Notes: generated by a model from the sequence alone, not told the origin. Positions 1 through 6,246 are shown, counted from the first letter of the stretch. The stretch: DNA of 12,439 bases from Clostridia bacterium (GCA_017537405.1 JAFYKU010000012.1:1-12439); one strand, 5' to 3'. Translations and numbers: made by a program.

Positions 1-898
1 ATTGGAACAATTAAAAGATGAATTGGCGCGTACGCAAGCCGCGCGTGATAATTTGCATTATGCGACAGGAACTTCGGTTTCAGGGCGTGCAGAGCTAACT
101 GATGAAATCAACGCGTTGCAAGTGAAATATTATTACGCAACCAACTTATTAACTAAGATGGATGCGGAAATTGAAAACTTGAGTCAACGCATTTCGGAAG
201 AATACAATTTAAATTACAGTGCTTGCTATGCGCAACGCGACCCTGAATTTGATGTTGTCGCAGCTGAACCGCGCATTGCAGAATTACATCGTTCCATTCG
301 TTATTTGGGCAATGTAAACTTAGATGCGATTGAACAAGTCAAGGCGGATAGTGAGCGTTACGAAAGTTACAAAGCACAGAGTGATGATTTGTTTGCCGCG
401 AAGCAAGATTTGGAAAAAGTAATGCGTGATTTGTCGCAACAAATGGAAAAGAATTTTAAGACTGCGTTCGAACAAATTAACACTAATTTTGGTAAGGTCT
501 TCCAAGAATTATTTGGGGGCGGTAACGCGAAGTTAGTTTTGACTGACGAAGAAAATTTCTTGGAATGTGGTATTGATATTATTGCGGAACCACCAGGTAA
601 AAAATTAGCGAACATTTCCTTGATGTCGGGTGGCGAAAAAGCGTTGACTGCGATTGCTATTTTGTTTGCTATTTTAAGATACAAAACTATGCCGTTCTGT
701 TTGCTGGACGAAATTGAAGCTGCATTAGACGATGCGAATGTTTCGCGTTTCGCTAGTTACTTACATAACTTCTCGGGTGAAACACAATTTATTGTGATTA
801 CGCACCGTAAGCCAACCATGGAATTGGCAGATCGCTTGTATGGTATTACCATGGAAGAAAAGGGTATCAGTAAAATCGTTTCGGTTAAGTTGGCATAA
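1..898 (+). CDS. smc: Chromosome segregation protein SMC, C-terminal part (5' end outside window)
   Basis: SMC is the dimeric ATPase of the bacterial condensin (Smc-ScpAB) that compacts and segregates the chromosome. About 298 C-terminal residues are visible and the frame is open to the left edge, so the hinge and N-terminal Walker A half are missing only because of the window boundary. The N-terminal part seen here is charged coiled coil. The ATPase head follows, with the ABC signature SLMSGGEKALTA, the Walker B/D-loop segment FCLLDEIEAALDDAN, and the H-loop region ITHRKPTMELADRLYG. It ends in SKIVSVKLA, which is typical of the family. The gene ends in TAA and is followed 3 bp later by a terminator. 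In most Firmicutes smc is followed by ftsY and ffh; here a tRNA and an orphan gene follow instead. Identification is secure. Confidence 0.96.
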   Translation, partial: LEQLKDELARTQAARDNLHYATGTSVSGRAELTDEINALQVKYYYATNLLTKMDAEIENLSQRISEEYNLNYSACYAQRDPEFDVVAAEPRIAELHRSIRYLGNVNLDAIEQVKADSERYESYKAQSDDLFAAKQDLEKVMRDLSQQMEKNFKTAFEQINTNFGKVFQELFGGGNAKLVLTDEENFLECGIDIIAEPPGKKLANISLMSGGEKALTAIAILFAILRYKTMPFCLLDEIEAALDDANVSRFASYLHNFSGETQFIVITHRKPTMELADRLYGITMEEKGISKIVSVKLA

Positions 899-901
899 TT
901 T

Positions 902-927
902 AAGGCACCCAAGTGGTGCCTTCTTTT
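902..927 (+). terminator. Rho-independent terminator of smc
   Basis: A perfect 8-bp stem AAGGCACC/GGTGCCTT (902-909 with 915-922) closes a 5-nt loop and is followed by CTTTT. It begins just after the smc stop codon and ends the smc transcript before the tRNA-Pro promoter. Confidence 0.85.
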
Positions 928-938
928 ATGAATAGTAC

Positions 939-967
939 TTGCATTTTTAGATGTTTTGCGATAGAAT
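939..967 (+). promoter_or_regulatory. Sigma-A promoter of tRNA-Pro
   Basis: TTGCAT (939-944), 17-bp spacer, TAGAAT (962-967). The expected start is at about 974, two bases before the mature 5' end of the tRNA. Confidence 0.75.
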
Positions 968-975
968 AATTTGTT

Positions 976-1051
976 CGGGGATTGGCGCAGTTGGTAGCGC
1001 GCTTGTTTTGGGAGCAAGAGGCCGTGAGTTCGAATCTCGCATCCCCGACCA
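976..1051 (+). tRNA. tRNA-Pro (anticodon TGG)
   Basis: Full cloverleaf: acceptor stem CGGGGAT/ATCCCCG (976-982 with 1041-1047), D arm GCGC...GCGC, anticodon stem CTTGT/GCAAG with loop TTTGGGA giving anticodon TGG (proline, CCA family), T arm GTGAG/CTCGC with loop TTCGAAT. The discriminator is A1048 and the 3' CCA is encoded (1049-1051). It is a single-gene unit with its own promoter and terminator. Confidence 0.96.
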
Positions 1052-1062
1052 CTCGAAATAAT

Positions 1063-1089
1063 ACGAACTCGTATAGGTTCGTTTTTTTT
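1063..1089 (+). terminator. Rho-independent terminator of tRNA-Pro
   Basis: Stem ACGAAC/GTTCGT (1063-1068 with 1077-1082) with an 8-nt loop, followed by a run of eight T. Confidence 0.85.
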
Positions 1090-1163
1090 CAAAAAAAAAG
1101 TTTTTTTAAGTGTTTGCGTTTTTTTGATGCTAAAAAAATGTTAAGTTTTTTATATAGCGGGTA

Positions 1164-1193
1164 TTGATTTTATGGTCTTATTAGTGTTATAAT
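1164..1193 (+). promoter_or_regulatory. Promoter placing the transcript start at the ATG of the 368-aa gene
   Basis: TTGATT (1164-1169), 18-bp spacer, perfect TATAAT (1188-1193). Only seven bases (TTCAGTC) separate the -10 box from the ATG at 1201. The transcript should therefore begin at or next to the start codon, without a leader or Shine-Dalgarno site. Confidence 0.75.
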
Positions 1194-1200
1194 TTCAGTC

Positions 1201-2307
1201 ATGAATAATAAATTAAAAAATATTGATGTAAAAAAATTTTTAAGCAATTTGAAAGATAAAGTGAAGCTTTCAGATAATATGAAAAAGAAACTAGAGGATG
1301 TTAAAAAATATTATATTGACTTAGGGCATGATTTAAAAGAATTGGGTAGCGATGTGCTTAATGGTTTTTTGCATAATAAATTTTTAGTAGGAGCGTTGGT
1401 TTTTGGTATTATAGATTTTAGTTTACTGGGTTATATGTCAAGGCATGATAATCCAACGGAGGAGAAACGCCCATTGATTATTAAGCAAGAGGCAGAGTTT
1501 ACAACAGAAGGTTCAAAGCCGAAGTTAGTTGTTATTGATGATTTAATTCCTGAAGGTGAATATGTTGAAATTAATAAATGTAAAGATTTAAAGAAAAATT
1601 ATTATAATACTTTGCGTAAAGTTTTGAATAGTAATGTTTATAAAGAAGGTGGATTATTTAGTTCTGAAGACTCAGCTGCAAAAGATTTTAGCAAAATGAT
1701 AAATGTTTTTAATGAAAATACACGAGATTTAAAATATAATTATGCTGCTTTAATTCAGAGAAGCATGACTAATGTGTCCAAAGAAAAAATTCAAGAAATT
1801 ATTTGCGGGAATGTAGAAAACTTGAATGAAGCAGAAAATACTTTAGCAATACAATTAGGAATTTATAATTATTTAGAACATCAATTAGCTGTGCGTGCTT
1901 CAGGCAATGTTAATGATTGGAAAGATCGAGATGCTTTGCAATACGGATGTGGTAGTAACTTTCACATTTATCAAGTTCCAGGGGAAAGATATAATCGAAC
2001 AAGTTACAAAAATTTGATGGAGTTTGGTGGTAAAGGAATTAAGGATTTTGCTAAGACCTTCGCATGTACTGAATTGGGTGAAGTTTGTATGCCGGAAATT
2101 TTAGTTATGGAAATGTTACAACATAATATTGCATATACCTTTTTAACCAAATTAAGTGATCGTGGAATGGATGTAAATGCAGTTTTAAAGAAAGCTCAAA
2201 GTCAAATGGACAAAACTGTTGGAAGGAATATTAGCGAACATTTTGATTTGTATGCTTTGGCTCAATGGGGTACTCCGACACAATTTGTTTACAATAAAGA
2301 GAAATAA
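1201..2307 (+). CDS. Uncharacterised single-pass membrane protein, 368 aa
   Basis: I do not recognise a family. The N-terminal 57 residues are strongly charged (Lys-rich, predicted helical). One hydrophobic segment lies at about residues 61-79 (FLVGALVFGIIDFSLLGYM, with an Asp in the middle), and the rest (80-368) is a soluble-looking domain. The positive-inside rule puts the Lys-rich N-terminus in the cytoplasm and the large domain outside. Five cysteines occur only in that domain (127, 202, 250, 289, 296), the last pair as ACTELGEVC. There is no signal-peptidase site and no lipobox. The ATG at 1201 is supported by a consensus -10 box seven bases upstream, which implies a leaderless message. 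The glycosyltransferase gene follows after 36 bp but has its own promoter-like sequence. Codons are richer in A/T than in smc, which may mark a fast-evolving or recently acquired gene. That it is a real gene is likely; its function is unknown. Confidence 0.8.
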   Translation: MNNKLKNIDVKKFLSNLKDKVKLSDNMKKKLEDVKKYYIDLGHDLKELGSDVLNGFLHNKFLVGALVFGIIDFSLLGYMSRHDNPTEEKRPLIIKQEAEFTTEGSKPKLVVIDDLIPEGEYVEINKCKDLKKNYYNTLRKVLNSNVYKEGGLFSSEDSAAKDFSKMINVFNENTRDLKYNYAALIQRSMTNVSKEKIQEIICGNVENLNEAENTLAIQLGIYNYLEHQLAVRASGNVNDWKDRDALQYGCGSNFHIYQVPGERYNRTSYKNLMEFGGKGIKDFAKTFACTELGEVCMPEILVMEMLQHNIAYTFLTKLSDRGMDVNAVLKKAQSQMDKTVGRNISEHFDLYALAQWGTPTQFVYNKEK

Positions 2308-2308
2308 G

Positions 2309-2336
2309 TTGAGTTTGGATGTTAATGTGCTACACT
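2309..2336 (+). promoter_or_regulatory. Promoter of the glycosyltransferase gene, adjoining its GTG start
   Basis: TTGAGT (2309-2314), 16-bp spacer, TACACT (2331-2336). Seven bases (GTGGTTA) then precede the GTG start at 2344. The -35 overlaps the end of the upstream stop region, so this gene may be made both from its own leaderless start and by readthrough from 1201. Confidence 0.6.
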
Positions 2337-2343
2337 GTGGTTA

Positions 2344-3600
2344 GTGTTAGAAGACGAAAGTAAACAGCGTAAAAAAATTTTATTGCTAACAGTCACTGCG
2401 GGTGAAGGTCACAATTCTGCTATGAAAACCCTCAAAGCTAAATTTGAAGCTGAAGGTAATAAAGTTAAAGTTGTTGATGTTTTTCGTGACCATGGTAGTG
2501 CGTTTAAATATTTTATTATTAGTAAGGCGTTTCTGACATTTTGCAGATATTTTATGCCACTATTTAATTTGGGATTTAAAATGTGTCGTACCAAGAATCC
2601 AAATAAGCGTGATCGGTCTGGCGTGCATGCGTTTTTAAAAAAAGAAACGGCTAGTTTTTTGAAAGATATTATTGATTATCAGCCGGATGTGATTTTTGCA
2701 ACACATATTTATGGTGCGATTATGGCGTTGGATTTAAAGCGTACATATGATTTGCCTTATAAAGTTATTTTTATATTTACCGATTGTGTTGTTTATCCTT
2801 ATGCTGAATGCGCTATTTATGCAGATAAGGTAATTACGCCTTATGATGCTTTGAAAAATAATTATTTAAAATTAGGTTATAGCGAAGACCAAATTTTGCC
2901 TTATGGGATTCCGGTGAAAGAAAAGTTTTATCAAAAACCGATAATGACAAAAGCTGTTTTGCGCAAACAACTTGGGTTAGATGAGAGTTTATTTACAGTG
3001 ATGTTGATGTTGGGCGGTGGTGGCTATGGTAACATGGTGCGCATTTTTAAGGAAGTCATTAAAGTTAAGAAGCCAATCCAAATTTTGGTAATCTGTGGTA
3101 AAGATGCAAAAACTAAAAGACAGATTGATAAATATATAGCTCGACACATATTGCTGCACAAAGTGGTCAATTATGGATTTGTAGGGAATATTGAAGATTT
3201 AATGGCGGCTAGTGATTTATTGTTGGGAAAGTGTGGTGGATTAAGCAGTACGGAAGCTATTTGTCGTTGTTTGCCGTTGATGGTTACGACAAAGTTGCTA
3301 ATTCAAGAAGAAGCAAACTATCAATTTTTATTAAAACATAATGCTGTGCTTCAATTAAGGAAGGGGGATAAAGTAGCGATAAAAATTGAAGAATGTATTG
3401 CAAAGCCGTCAATTTTAAATGAAGTAGCAAAAAATTTAGCGTCATTGAGGAATTGTGATATTCTTGAAAATATTTACATGGTGGTTAATGAACTGGGAAC
3501 AGTTGAGTACGGTACAAAGTTTGATTATTTGTTAGCTTATCCAAAGTCGCGTATCAAAAAAGATGTGCGTAAAATGTTAAAAACTAAACATAAAAACTAA
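2344..3600 (+). CDS. Processive diacylglycerol glycosyltransferase-like protein (MGDG synthase / UgtP family)
   Basis: Members of this GT28-type family (bacterial UgtP, plant MGDG synthase) transfer a sugar from a UDP-sugar to diacylglycerol at the inner face of the membrane, giving glycolipids used in the membrane and as lipoteichoic-acid anchors. The N-terminal MGDG-synthase domain carries the lipid-acceptor motif TAGEGHNSAM (18-27), which corresponds to SAGxGHxxAA. The C-terminal nucleotide-sugar domain has LPYGIPV (185-191), a glycine-rich MLGGGGYG (222-229) and GKCGGLSSTEAI (295-306), equivalent to the usual KPGGLTxxE with Cys in place of Pro. The length, 418 aa, is normal. The start is GTG: an in-frame TAA at 2323-2325 and a -10 box directly upstream leave no better choice. 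The sugar specificity cannot be read from the sequence. A MurG-like role is less likely because of the MGDG N-terminal domain. Confidence 0.88.
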   Translation: MLEDESKQRKKILLLTVTAGEGHNSAMKTLKAKFEAEGNKVKVVDVFRDHGSAFKYFIISKAFLTFCRYFMPLFNLGFKMCRTKNPNKRDRSGVHAFLKKETASFLKDIIDYQPDVIFATHIYGAIMALDLKRTYDLPYKVIFIFTDCVVYPYAECAIYADKVITPYDALKNNYLKLGYSEDQILPYGIPVKEKFYQKPIMTKAVLRKQLGLDESLFTVMLMLGGGGYGNMVRIFKEVIKVKKPIQILVICGKDAKTKRQIDKYIARHILLHKVVNYGFVGNIEDLMAASDLLLGKCGGLSSTEAICRCLPLMVTTKLLIQEEANYQFLLKHNAVLQLRKGDKVAIKIEECIAKPSILNEVAKNLASLRNCDILENIYMVVNELGTVEYGTKFDYLLAYPKSRIKKDVRKMLKTKHKN

Positions 3601-3650
3601 AAAAATTTTGGGTATGCATTTAGAAATTTTGTATTAAAAAATAAGTTTAT

Positions 3651-3726
3651 TGGTGTCAGCGACAGGACTTGAACCTGCAGAAACTGGTTCCTAAGACCAG
3701 CGCGTATGCCATTCCGCCACGCTGAC
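3651..3726 (-). tRNA. tRNA-Leu (anticodon TAG) with a short variable loop
   Basis: Read on the minus strand: acceptor GTCAGCG/CGCTGAC, a D arm of leucine type with only three pairs (GCG...CGC, containing GGAATGGCATA), anticodon stem CTGGT/ACCAG with loop CTTAGGA (anticodon TAG, codons CUN), T arm GCAGG/CCTGT with loop TTCAAGT, discriminator A, encoded CCA (3651-3653). The region between anticodon and T stems is only TTTCT (5 nt). Bacterial leucine tRNAs normally have a long variable arm (class II) there. The anticodon, A73 and D arm still argue for leucine. An independent CTG codon at a conserved Leu of folD (QLPVP) supports standard CUN decoding. Confidence 0.88.
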
Positions 3727-3734
3727 ATATATAT

Positions 3735-3764
3735 AGTATATATGATATTATGCAAATTGTGCAA
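3735..3764 (-). promoter_or_regulatory. Sigma-A promoter of tRNA-Leu
   Basis: On the minus strand: TTGCAC (3759-3764), 18-bp spacer, TATACT (3735-3740), with the start expected about two bases before the tRNA. The -35 box touches the stop codon of the upstream 130-aa gene. Confidence 0.65.
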
Positions 3765-4157
3765 TTAATTGTTGTGGTTTTCTGTGCGGGTAAGTACAAC
3801 TAAATATGCACTGCCGTCGGGAAATGTGATTTCAAAGTCACGAAATTCTGCGTTAATCATACTGCGGCAAACATCTTCAAGATAAGAGCGGCAGTCTTCA
3901 ATACTTTGCAATGTTAACGGTGTAGGGGCGGTTGTCGGATTGCTTGTTTGGTGAAGGTAGTGATAAGAGTGTTCTGTGTCGGTGCGCACTGGGTATGGTG
4001 GAACAGTGTGCGTGCTTGGTGTGGTTAGAATTGATCCGATAATTACGCGTGAGTTGTCGGGTAATTTAATCAAAATAGCGTGTGGTGTGACTTGGTGGTC
4101 GTTGGCAATCTCTGCTGCAAAAGCTGATTGAATGATGTTAAAAACGGGATTTGACAT
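3765..4157 (-). CDS. Uncharacterised soluble protein, 130 aa
   Basis: I recognise no family. The protein has no membrane segment, signal peptide or cysteine cluster (two Cys, around residues 89 and 96). A middle section rich in Thr, Pro, His and Ser (about residues 45-82) looks like a flexible linker between two short ordered parts. The N-terminal part contains IKLPDNSRVIIGSILTT, and the C-terminal part contains DFEITFPDGSAYLVVLTRTE. The two strand-like segments (LPDNSRVIIG and FPDGSAYLVV) resemble each other, possibly an internal repeat of a small beta unit. The start is well supported: AAGGAG (4163-4168) lies 5 nt before the ATG. It is divergent from the XRE regulator gene at 4336 across a 178-bp region with inverted repeats, so co-regulation is plausible but unproven. 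Confidence 0.75.
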   Translation of the reverse strand: MSNPVFNIIQSAFAAEIANDHQVTPHAILIKLPDNSRVIIGSILTTPSTHTVPPYPVRTDTEHSYHYLHQTSNPTTAPTPLTLQSIEDCRSYLEDVCRSMINAEFRDFEITFPDGSAYLVVLTRTENHNN

Positions 4158-4210
4158 TTGGACTCCTTATTTGTGTGTTTAATACATAAAAATTACTCTG
4201 AGTATTGACT

Positions 4211-4264
4211 TTGAATACTGATAATAGTCATTATAGTGGATTTTCATGTTTGTGGGTAGTCATT
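4211..4264. repeat. Inverted and direct repeats in the divergent intergenic region (possible operators)
   Basis: An inverted repeat AGTATT-GACTTTG-AATACT is followed by ATAAT-AGTC-ATTAT (4221-4234). The octamer TAGTCATT occurs twice, at 4225-4232 and 4257-4264, spaced 32 bp or about three helical turns. The repeats lie between the 130-aa gene and the XRE regulator gene. A perfect TATAAT in the minus direction (4230-4235) overlaps the second inverted repeat and could be the -10 of the 130-aa gene, but no good -35 is visible. Binding by the neighbouring regulator is inference. Confidence 0.4.
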
Positions 4265-4300
4265 TTTGATAATTTATGCAAAATTTATGTATCAACATGA

Positions 4301-4329
4301 TTATCAAGAGTTTTTGTGTCATTTAAAAT
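4301..4329 (+). promoter_or_regulatory. Promoter of the XRE regulator gene
   Basis: TTATCA (4301-4306), 17-bp spacer, TAAAAT (4324-4329), then six bases (AGTAAT) to the ATG at 4336. No Shine-Dalgarno sequence can fit, so a leaderless transcript is predicted. Confidence 0.55.
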
Positions 4330-4335
4330 AGTAAT

Positions 4336-4635
4336 ATGGACATGAAAGAAGTTTTAAACCGGATTGGTTATGTACGCAATCAAGCTAATCTATCGGCACG
4401 AGAGTTAAGCTTTCGTATTGGCATGAGTGCACAGTATATTGCTCAGGTTGAAAGTGGACGCATTGTGTTAACGGTGGAAAAGCTTTTAAAAATTTTGGAA
4501 GTTTGTAATTTCCCCTTAGAACGCTTTTTTGCGGTTAACATCCAAGATTGGAATTTGAATCGTGAGTTTGCGCAACTACTTGAAAATTTATCGGCGAATA
4601 AAAAGCAACATTTAATTGGATTGATGCAGGGTTAA
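4336..4635 (+). CDS. XRE-family helix-turn-helix transcriptional regulator, 99 aa
   Basis: A Cro/C1-type DNA-binding domain fills residues 5-68. It includes the helix-turn-helix LSARELSFRIGMSAQYIAQVESGR (19-42), with the typical pattern of an Ala/Glu-Leu first helix, Gly turn and Ser-xx-xIxxxExG recognition helix. The following helix, TVEKLLKILEVCNFPLERFF, is also family-typical. The last 30 residues form a short helical tail that may dimerise; there is no sensor domain. The ATG at 4336 lies six bases after a -10-like box; a second in-frame ATG two codons later is possible. The gene is divergent from the 130-aa gene, and the intergenic repeats are candidate binding sites. Its stop codon abuts the stop codon of ung on the other strand, with no terminator between them. 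Being a regulator is secure; its targets are not known. Confidence 0.88.
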   Translation: MDMKEVLNRIGYVRNQANLSARELSFRIGMSAQYIAQVESGRIVLTVEKLLKILEVCNFPLERFFAVNIQDWNLNREFAQLLENLSANKKQHLIGLMQG

Positions 4636-5307
4636 TTAATGATTTAAGTCCCAATCAATTGGTGTTTTATTGTGCGCAAGCAGGTATTCATTAGTCCTTG
4701 AAAAATGGCGGCAACCGAAGAAGCCGCGGTAAGAAGATAAAGGGGACGGATGTGCGCATTGTAGAATTAAATGGCGGTGCGCATCAATTAAGGGTGCTTT
4801 GCTGCGTGCGTTGCCACCCCATAGTAAGAAGACTGTATTTTGTGTGTGTTGACTGATTAATTTGATGACATTGTCTGTAAACCACGCCCAGCCGCAATTC
4901 GCATGTGAGTTAGCTTGGTGGGCACGGACAGTAAGCGTTGTATTTAATAAAAGCACGCCGCGCTGTGCCCATTTGGTTAAGTCACCTTGATTAGGTTGAA
5001 TAATGTTTAAATCGCTTTGGATTTCTTTGTAGATATTTTGCAGTGATGGTGGTAGTGGAACGCCGGGTTTAACGGAAAAACAAAGACCGTGAGCTTGACT
5101 CGGTTCATGATAAGGGTCTTGTCCCAGAATGACACATTTAATTTGATTAACCGGTGTCATGCGGAAACAGTTGTACAAGTCGTACATATCTGGATAAACC
5201 GTTTTGGTGCTGTATTCTTGTTTTAAAAATGTGCGGATTTTCTGATAGCGTTCATCCGCAAATAATGGGGCCAATAATTCGTCCCAACCGCCACCTAATG
5301 CTTGCAT
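4636..5307 (-). CDS. ung: Uracil-DNA glycosylase (family 1)
   Basis: It removes uracil from DNA after cytosine deamination or dUTP incorporation, starting base-excision repair. All family-1 motifs are present: the water-activating GQDPYH (62-67, catalytic Asp64), GLCFSV (74-79), LLLNTTLTV (119-127), LLWGGNAR (161-168) and the leucine-loop/His motif HPSPLS (186-191, catalytic His186). At 223 aa it is full length. The ATG at 5307 gives the usual N-terminus (WDELLAPLF). An extended -10 (TGCTATACT) ends five bases before this ATG, so the message is probably leaderless. The promoter overlaps the terminator of the upstream rpsP operon, which runs in the same direction, so some readthrough could also feed ung. 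Confidence 0.97.
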   Translation of the reverse strand: MQALGGGWDELLAPLFADERYQKIRTFLKQEYSTKTVYPDMYDLYNCFRMTPVNQIKCVILGQDPYHEPSQAHGLCFSVKPGVPLPPSLQNIYKEIQSDLNIIQPNQGDLTKWAQRGVLLLNTTLTVRAHQANSHANCGWAWFTDNVIKLISQHTQNTVFLLWGGNARSKAPLIDAHRHLILQCAHPSPLSSYRGFFGCRHFSRTNEYLLAHNKTPIDWDLNH

Positions 5308-5312
5308 AAGTT

Positions 5313-5321
5313 AGTATAGCA
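5313..5321 (-). promoter_or_regulatory. Extended -10 promoter of ung
   Basis: On the minus strand TGC-TATACT matches an extended -10 (TGnTATAAT), followed by AACTT and the ATG. No -35 match is seen: its place is taken by the terminator stem at 5329-5347. An extended -10 can work without a -35. Confidence 0.6.
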
Positions 5322-5352
5322 CAAAAAAACCGCCCAAAGCGAGCGGTCTTTT
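5322..5352 (-). terminator. Rho-independent terminator of the ffh-rpsP-khpA operon
   Basis: On the minus strand the stem ACCGCTC/GGGCGGT (5341-5347 with 5329-5335) with loop GCTTT is followed by a run of T (5323-5329). It lies 19 bp after the stop of the 74-aa gene. Confidence 0.9.
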
Positions 5353-5370
5353 ATTTGTATTTAAATTGGC

Positions 5371-5595
5371 TTAAACATTTAATAAGCGTAAAATTTGACG
5401 GTTTGTGATCATTAAGATGATGTCTAAGATCCAAACAATGGTAAATCCGAAGATTAAACGGATTAAACCAGCAACAATTTTACCTTCTGAGAAACGGGTG
5501 ACTGCACCACAAATCCAAGCGGTAACTGGGATAATCGCTAAGATTAAACTTACGATGTAACTTAATCCGAAGTAGTCTTTACTTTTCTTTGCCAT
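5371..5595 (-). CDS. Small two-helix membrane protein, 74 aa
   Basis: A short charged start (MAKKSKDYFG) is followed by two hydrophobic segments at about residues 10-31 and 40-62. They are joined by a short loop with Arg and Lys (TRFSEGKIVAG), and a basic tail (RQILRLLNV) follows. This layout resembles small TM2-like hypothetical proteins of Firmicutes that keep a GKxxxGLIRLxxG stretch around the second helix, but I cannot assign a named family with certainty. AAAGGAG about 10 nt before the ATG (5606-5612) supports the start. The gene is 42 bp downstream of khpA and is followed by the operon terminator, so it is probably the last gene of the ffh-rpsP-khpA operon, in the place where rimM usually stands. 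Membrane location is confident; function is unknown. Confidence 0.82.
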   Translation of the reverse strand: MAKKSKDYFGLSYIVSLILAIIPVTAWICGAVTRFSEGKIVAGLIRLIFGFTIVWILDIILMITNRQILRLLNV

Positions 5596-5637
5596 TTAAA
5601 TTTTTCTCCTTTTGTGTTTTATATATATGCAATGATT

Positions 5638-5910
5638 TTAGTAACTTGCATTTTGAACTTCTTTACGCAAAGCACGAGCTTCGTCGCCAATTTGGATGAA
5701 ATAACGCTTACCGTCACGGCTGTTGCAATTTTTTAAGATAGTACGAATTGCGGTTACAGTTGCACCACCTTTACCAATTACGCGGCCCATGTCGCCGTCA
5801 GCAACTTTAACTTTAACAGTTACGTTGTCGCCGTCAACAATGTCTTCCAAAACTACTGCGTTTGGATTTTCAACTAAACTTTTTACAATCAGTTCAATAA
5901 CTTGTTTCAT
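5638..5910 (-). CDS. khpA: KH-domain RNA-binding protein KhpA (YlqC family)
   Basis: KhpA is a small RNA-binding protein that in Gram-positive bacteria partners KhpB and affects cell elongation/division and RNA metabolism. The 90-aa protein consists of little more than a KH fold with the nucleic-acid-binding GxxG loop GRVIGKGG (42-49), followed by the helix ATVTAIRTILKNC. Family-typical pieces are SLVENPNAVVLEDI near the start and RDGKRYFIQI near the end. The position directly after rpsP (21-bp gap) is the standard Firmicutes order. The ribosome-binding site AAAAGGAA lies about 14 nt before the ATG, a long spacing, and overlaps the end of rpsP, which suggests translational coupling. In most relatives rimM and trmD follow; here they do not. 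Confidence 0.95.
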   Translation of the reverse strand: MKQVIELIVKSLVENPNAVVLEDIVDGDNVTVKVKVADGDMGRVIGKGGATVTAIRTILKNCNSRDGKRYFIQIGDEARALRKEVQNASY

Positions 5911-5931
5911 TTTTATAATTTATTTCCTTTT

Positions 5932-6246
5932 TTATTTTTTTTCTTCTGTTTCTGGTTTTTGATTCTTTTTAACTCGATTTGCACTTGGGGTGTACTTAGT
6001 CGGTTTCAAAACGCCAGCCATTTCCAATACTTTCTTCGCAGTTGGTGTCGGGGTAGCGCCATTATTTAACCATGTTTCAGCTAAGTCTTTATTGATTTTA
6101 ACTTCGGCTGGTTCGGTTAATGGGTTGTAGGTCCCGATGACTTCCAAAAATTTACCATCGCGTGGGCAACGGCCATCAGCTGCTACGACACGGTAAAAAG
6201 GATTGCCTTTATCACCTAATCTTGTCAATCGGATTTTAACTGCCAT
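5932..6246 (-). CDS. rpsP: 30S ribosomal protein S16
   Basis: S16 is a component of the 30S subunit body and an assembly factor that binds 16S rRNA. The N-terminus MAVKIRLTRLGDKGNPFYRVV and the following RCPRDGKFLEVIGTYNPL are diagnostic. At 104 aa it is slightly longer than the core (about 80-90 aa) because of a Lys/Glu-rich tail. The ribosome-binding site is unusually strong: GGAGGAGGAG at 6256-6265, nine nt before the ATG. It is cotranscribed with ffh upstream (82-bp gap) and khpA downstream (21-bp gap). Confidence 0.98.
   Translation of the reverse strand: MAVKIRLTRLGDKGNPFYRVVAADGRCPRDGKFLEVIGTYNPLTEPAEVKINKDLAETWLNNGATPTPTAKKVLEMAGVLKPTKYTPSANRVKKNQKPETEEKK

Noticed and set aside
757..1167. 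Open frames on both strands overlapping tRNA-Pro (757-1092 minus, 982-1167 plus).
   Set aside because: They run through the tRNA, the terminators and the smc 3' end, lack ribosome-binding sites and have no coding character.
3601..3650. AAAATTT/AAATTTT inverted repeat after the glycosyltransferase gene as a terminator.
   Set aside because: The stem is all A/T with a 14-nt loop and no clean T run, so it is too weak to call.
3651..3726. The TAG-anticodon tRNA as a non-leucine or nonsense-decoding tRNA.
   Set aside because: Anticodon TAG reads CUN codons, not the UAG stop (that needs CTA). The D arm and A73 fit leucine, and a CTG codon at a conserved Leu of FolD supports standard decoding.
5723..5962. 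Frames antisense to khpA and ffh (5723-5962, 6534-6869, 7032-7238, 7428-7682 plus).
   Set aside because: They are reverse-complement shadows of strongly conserved genes with no supported starts.
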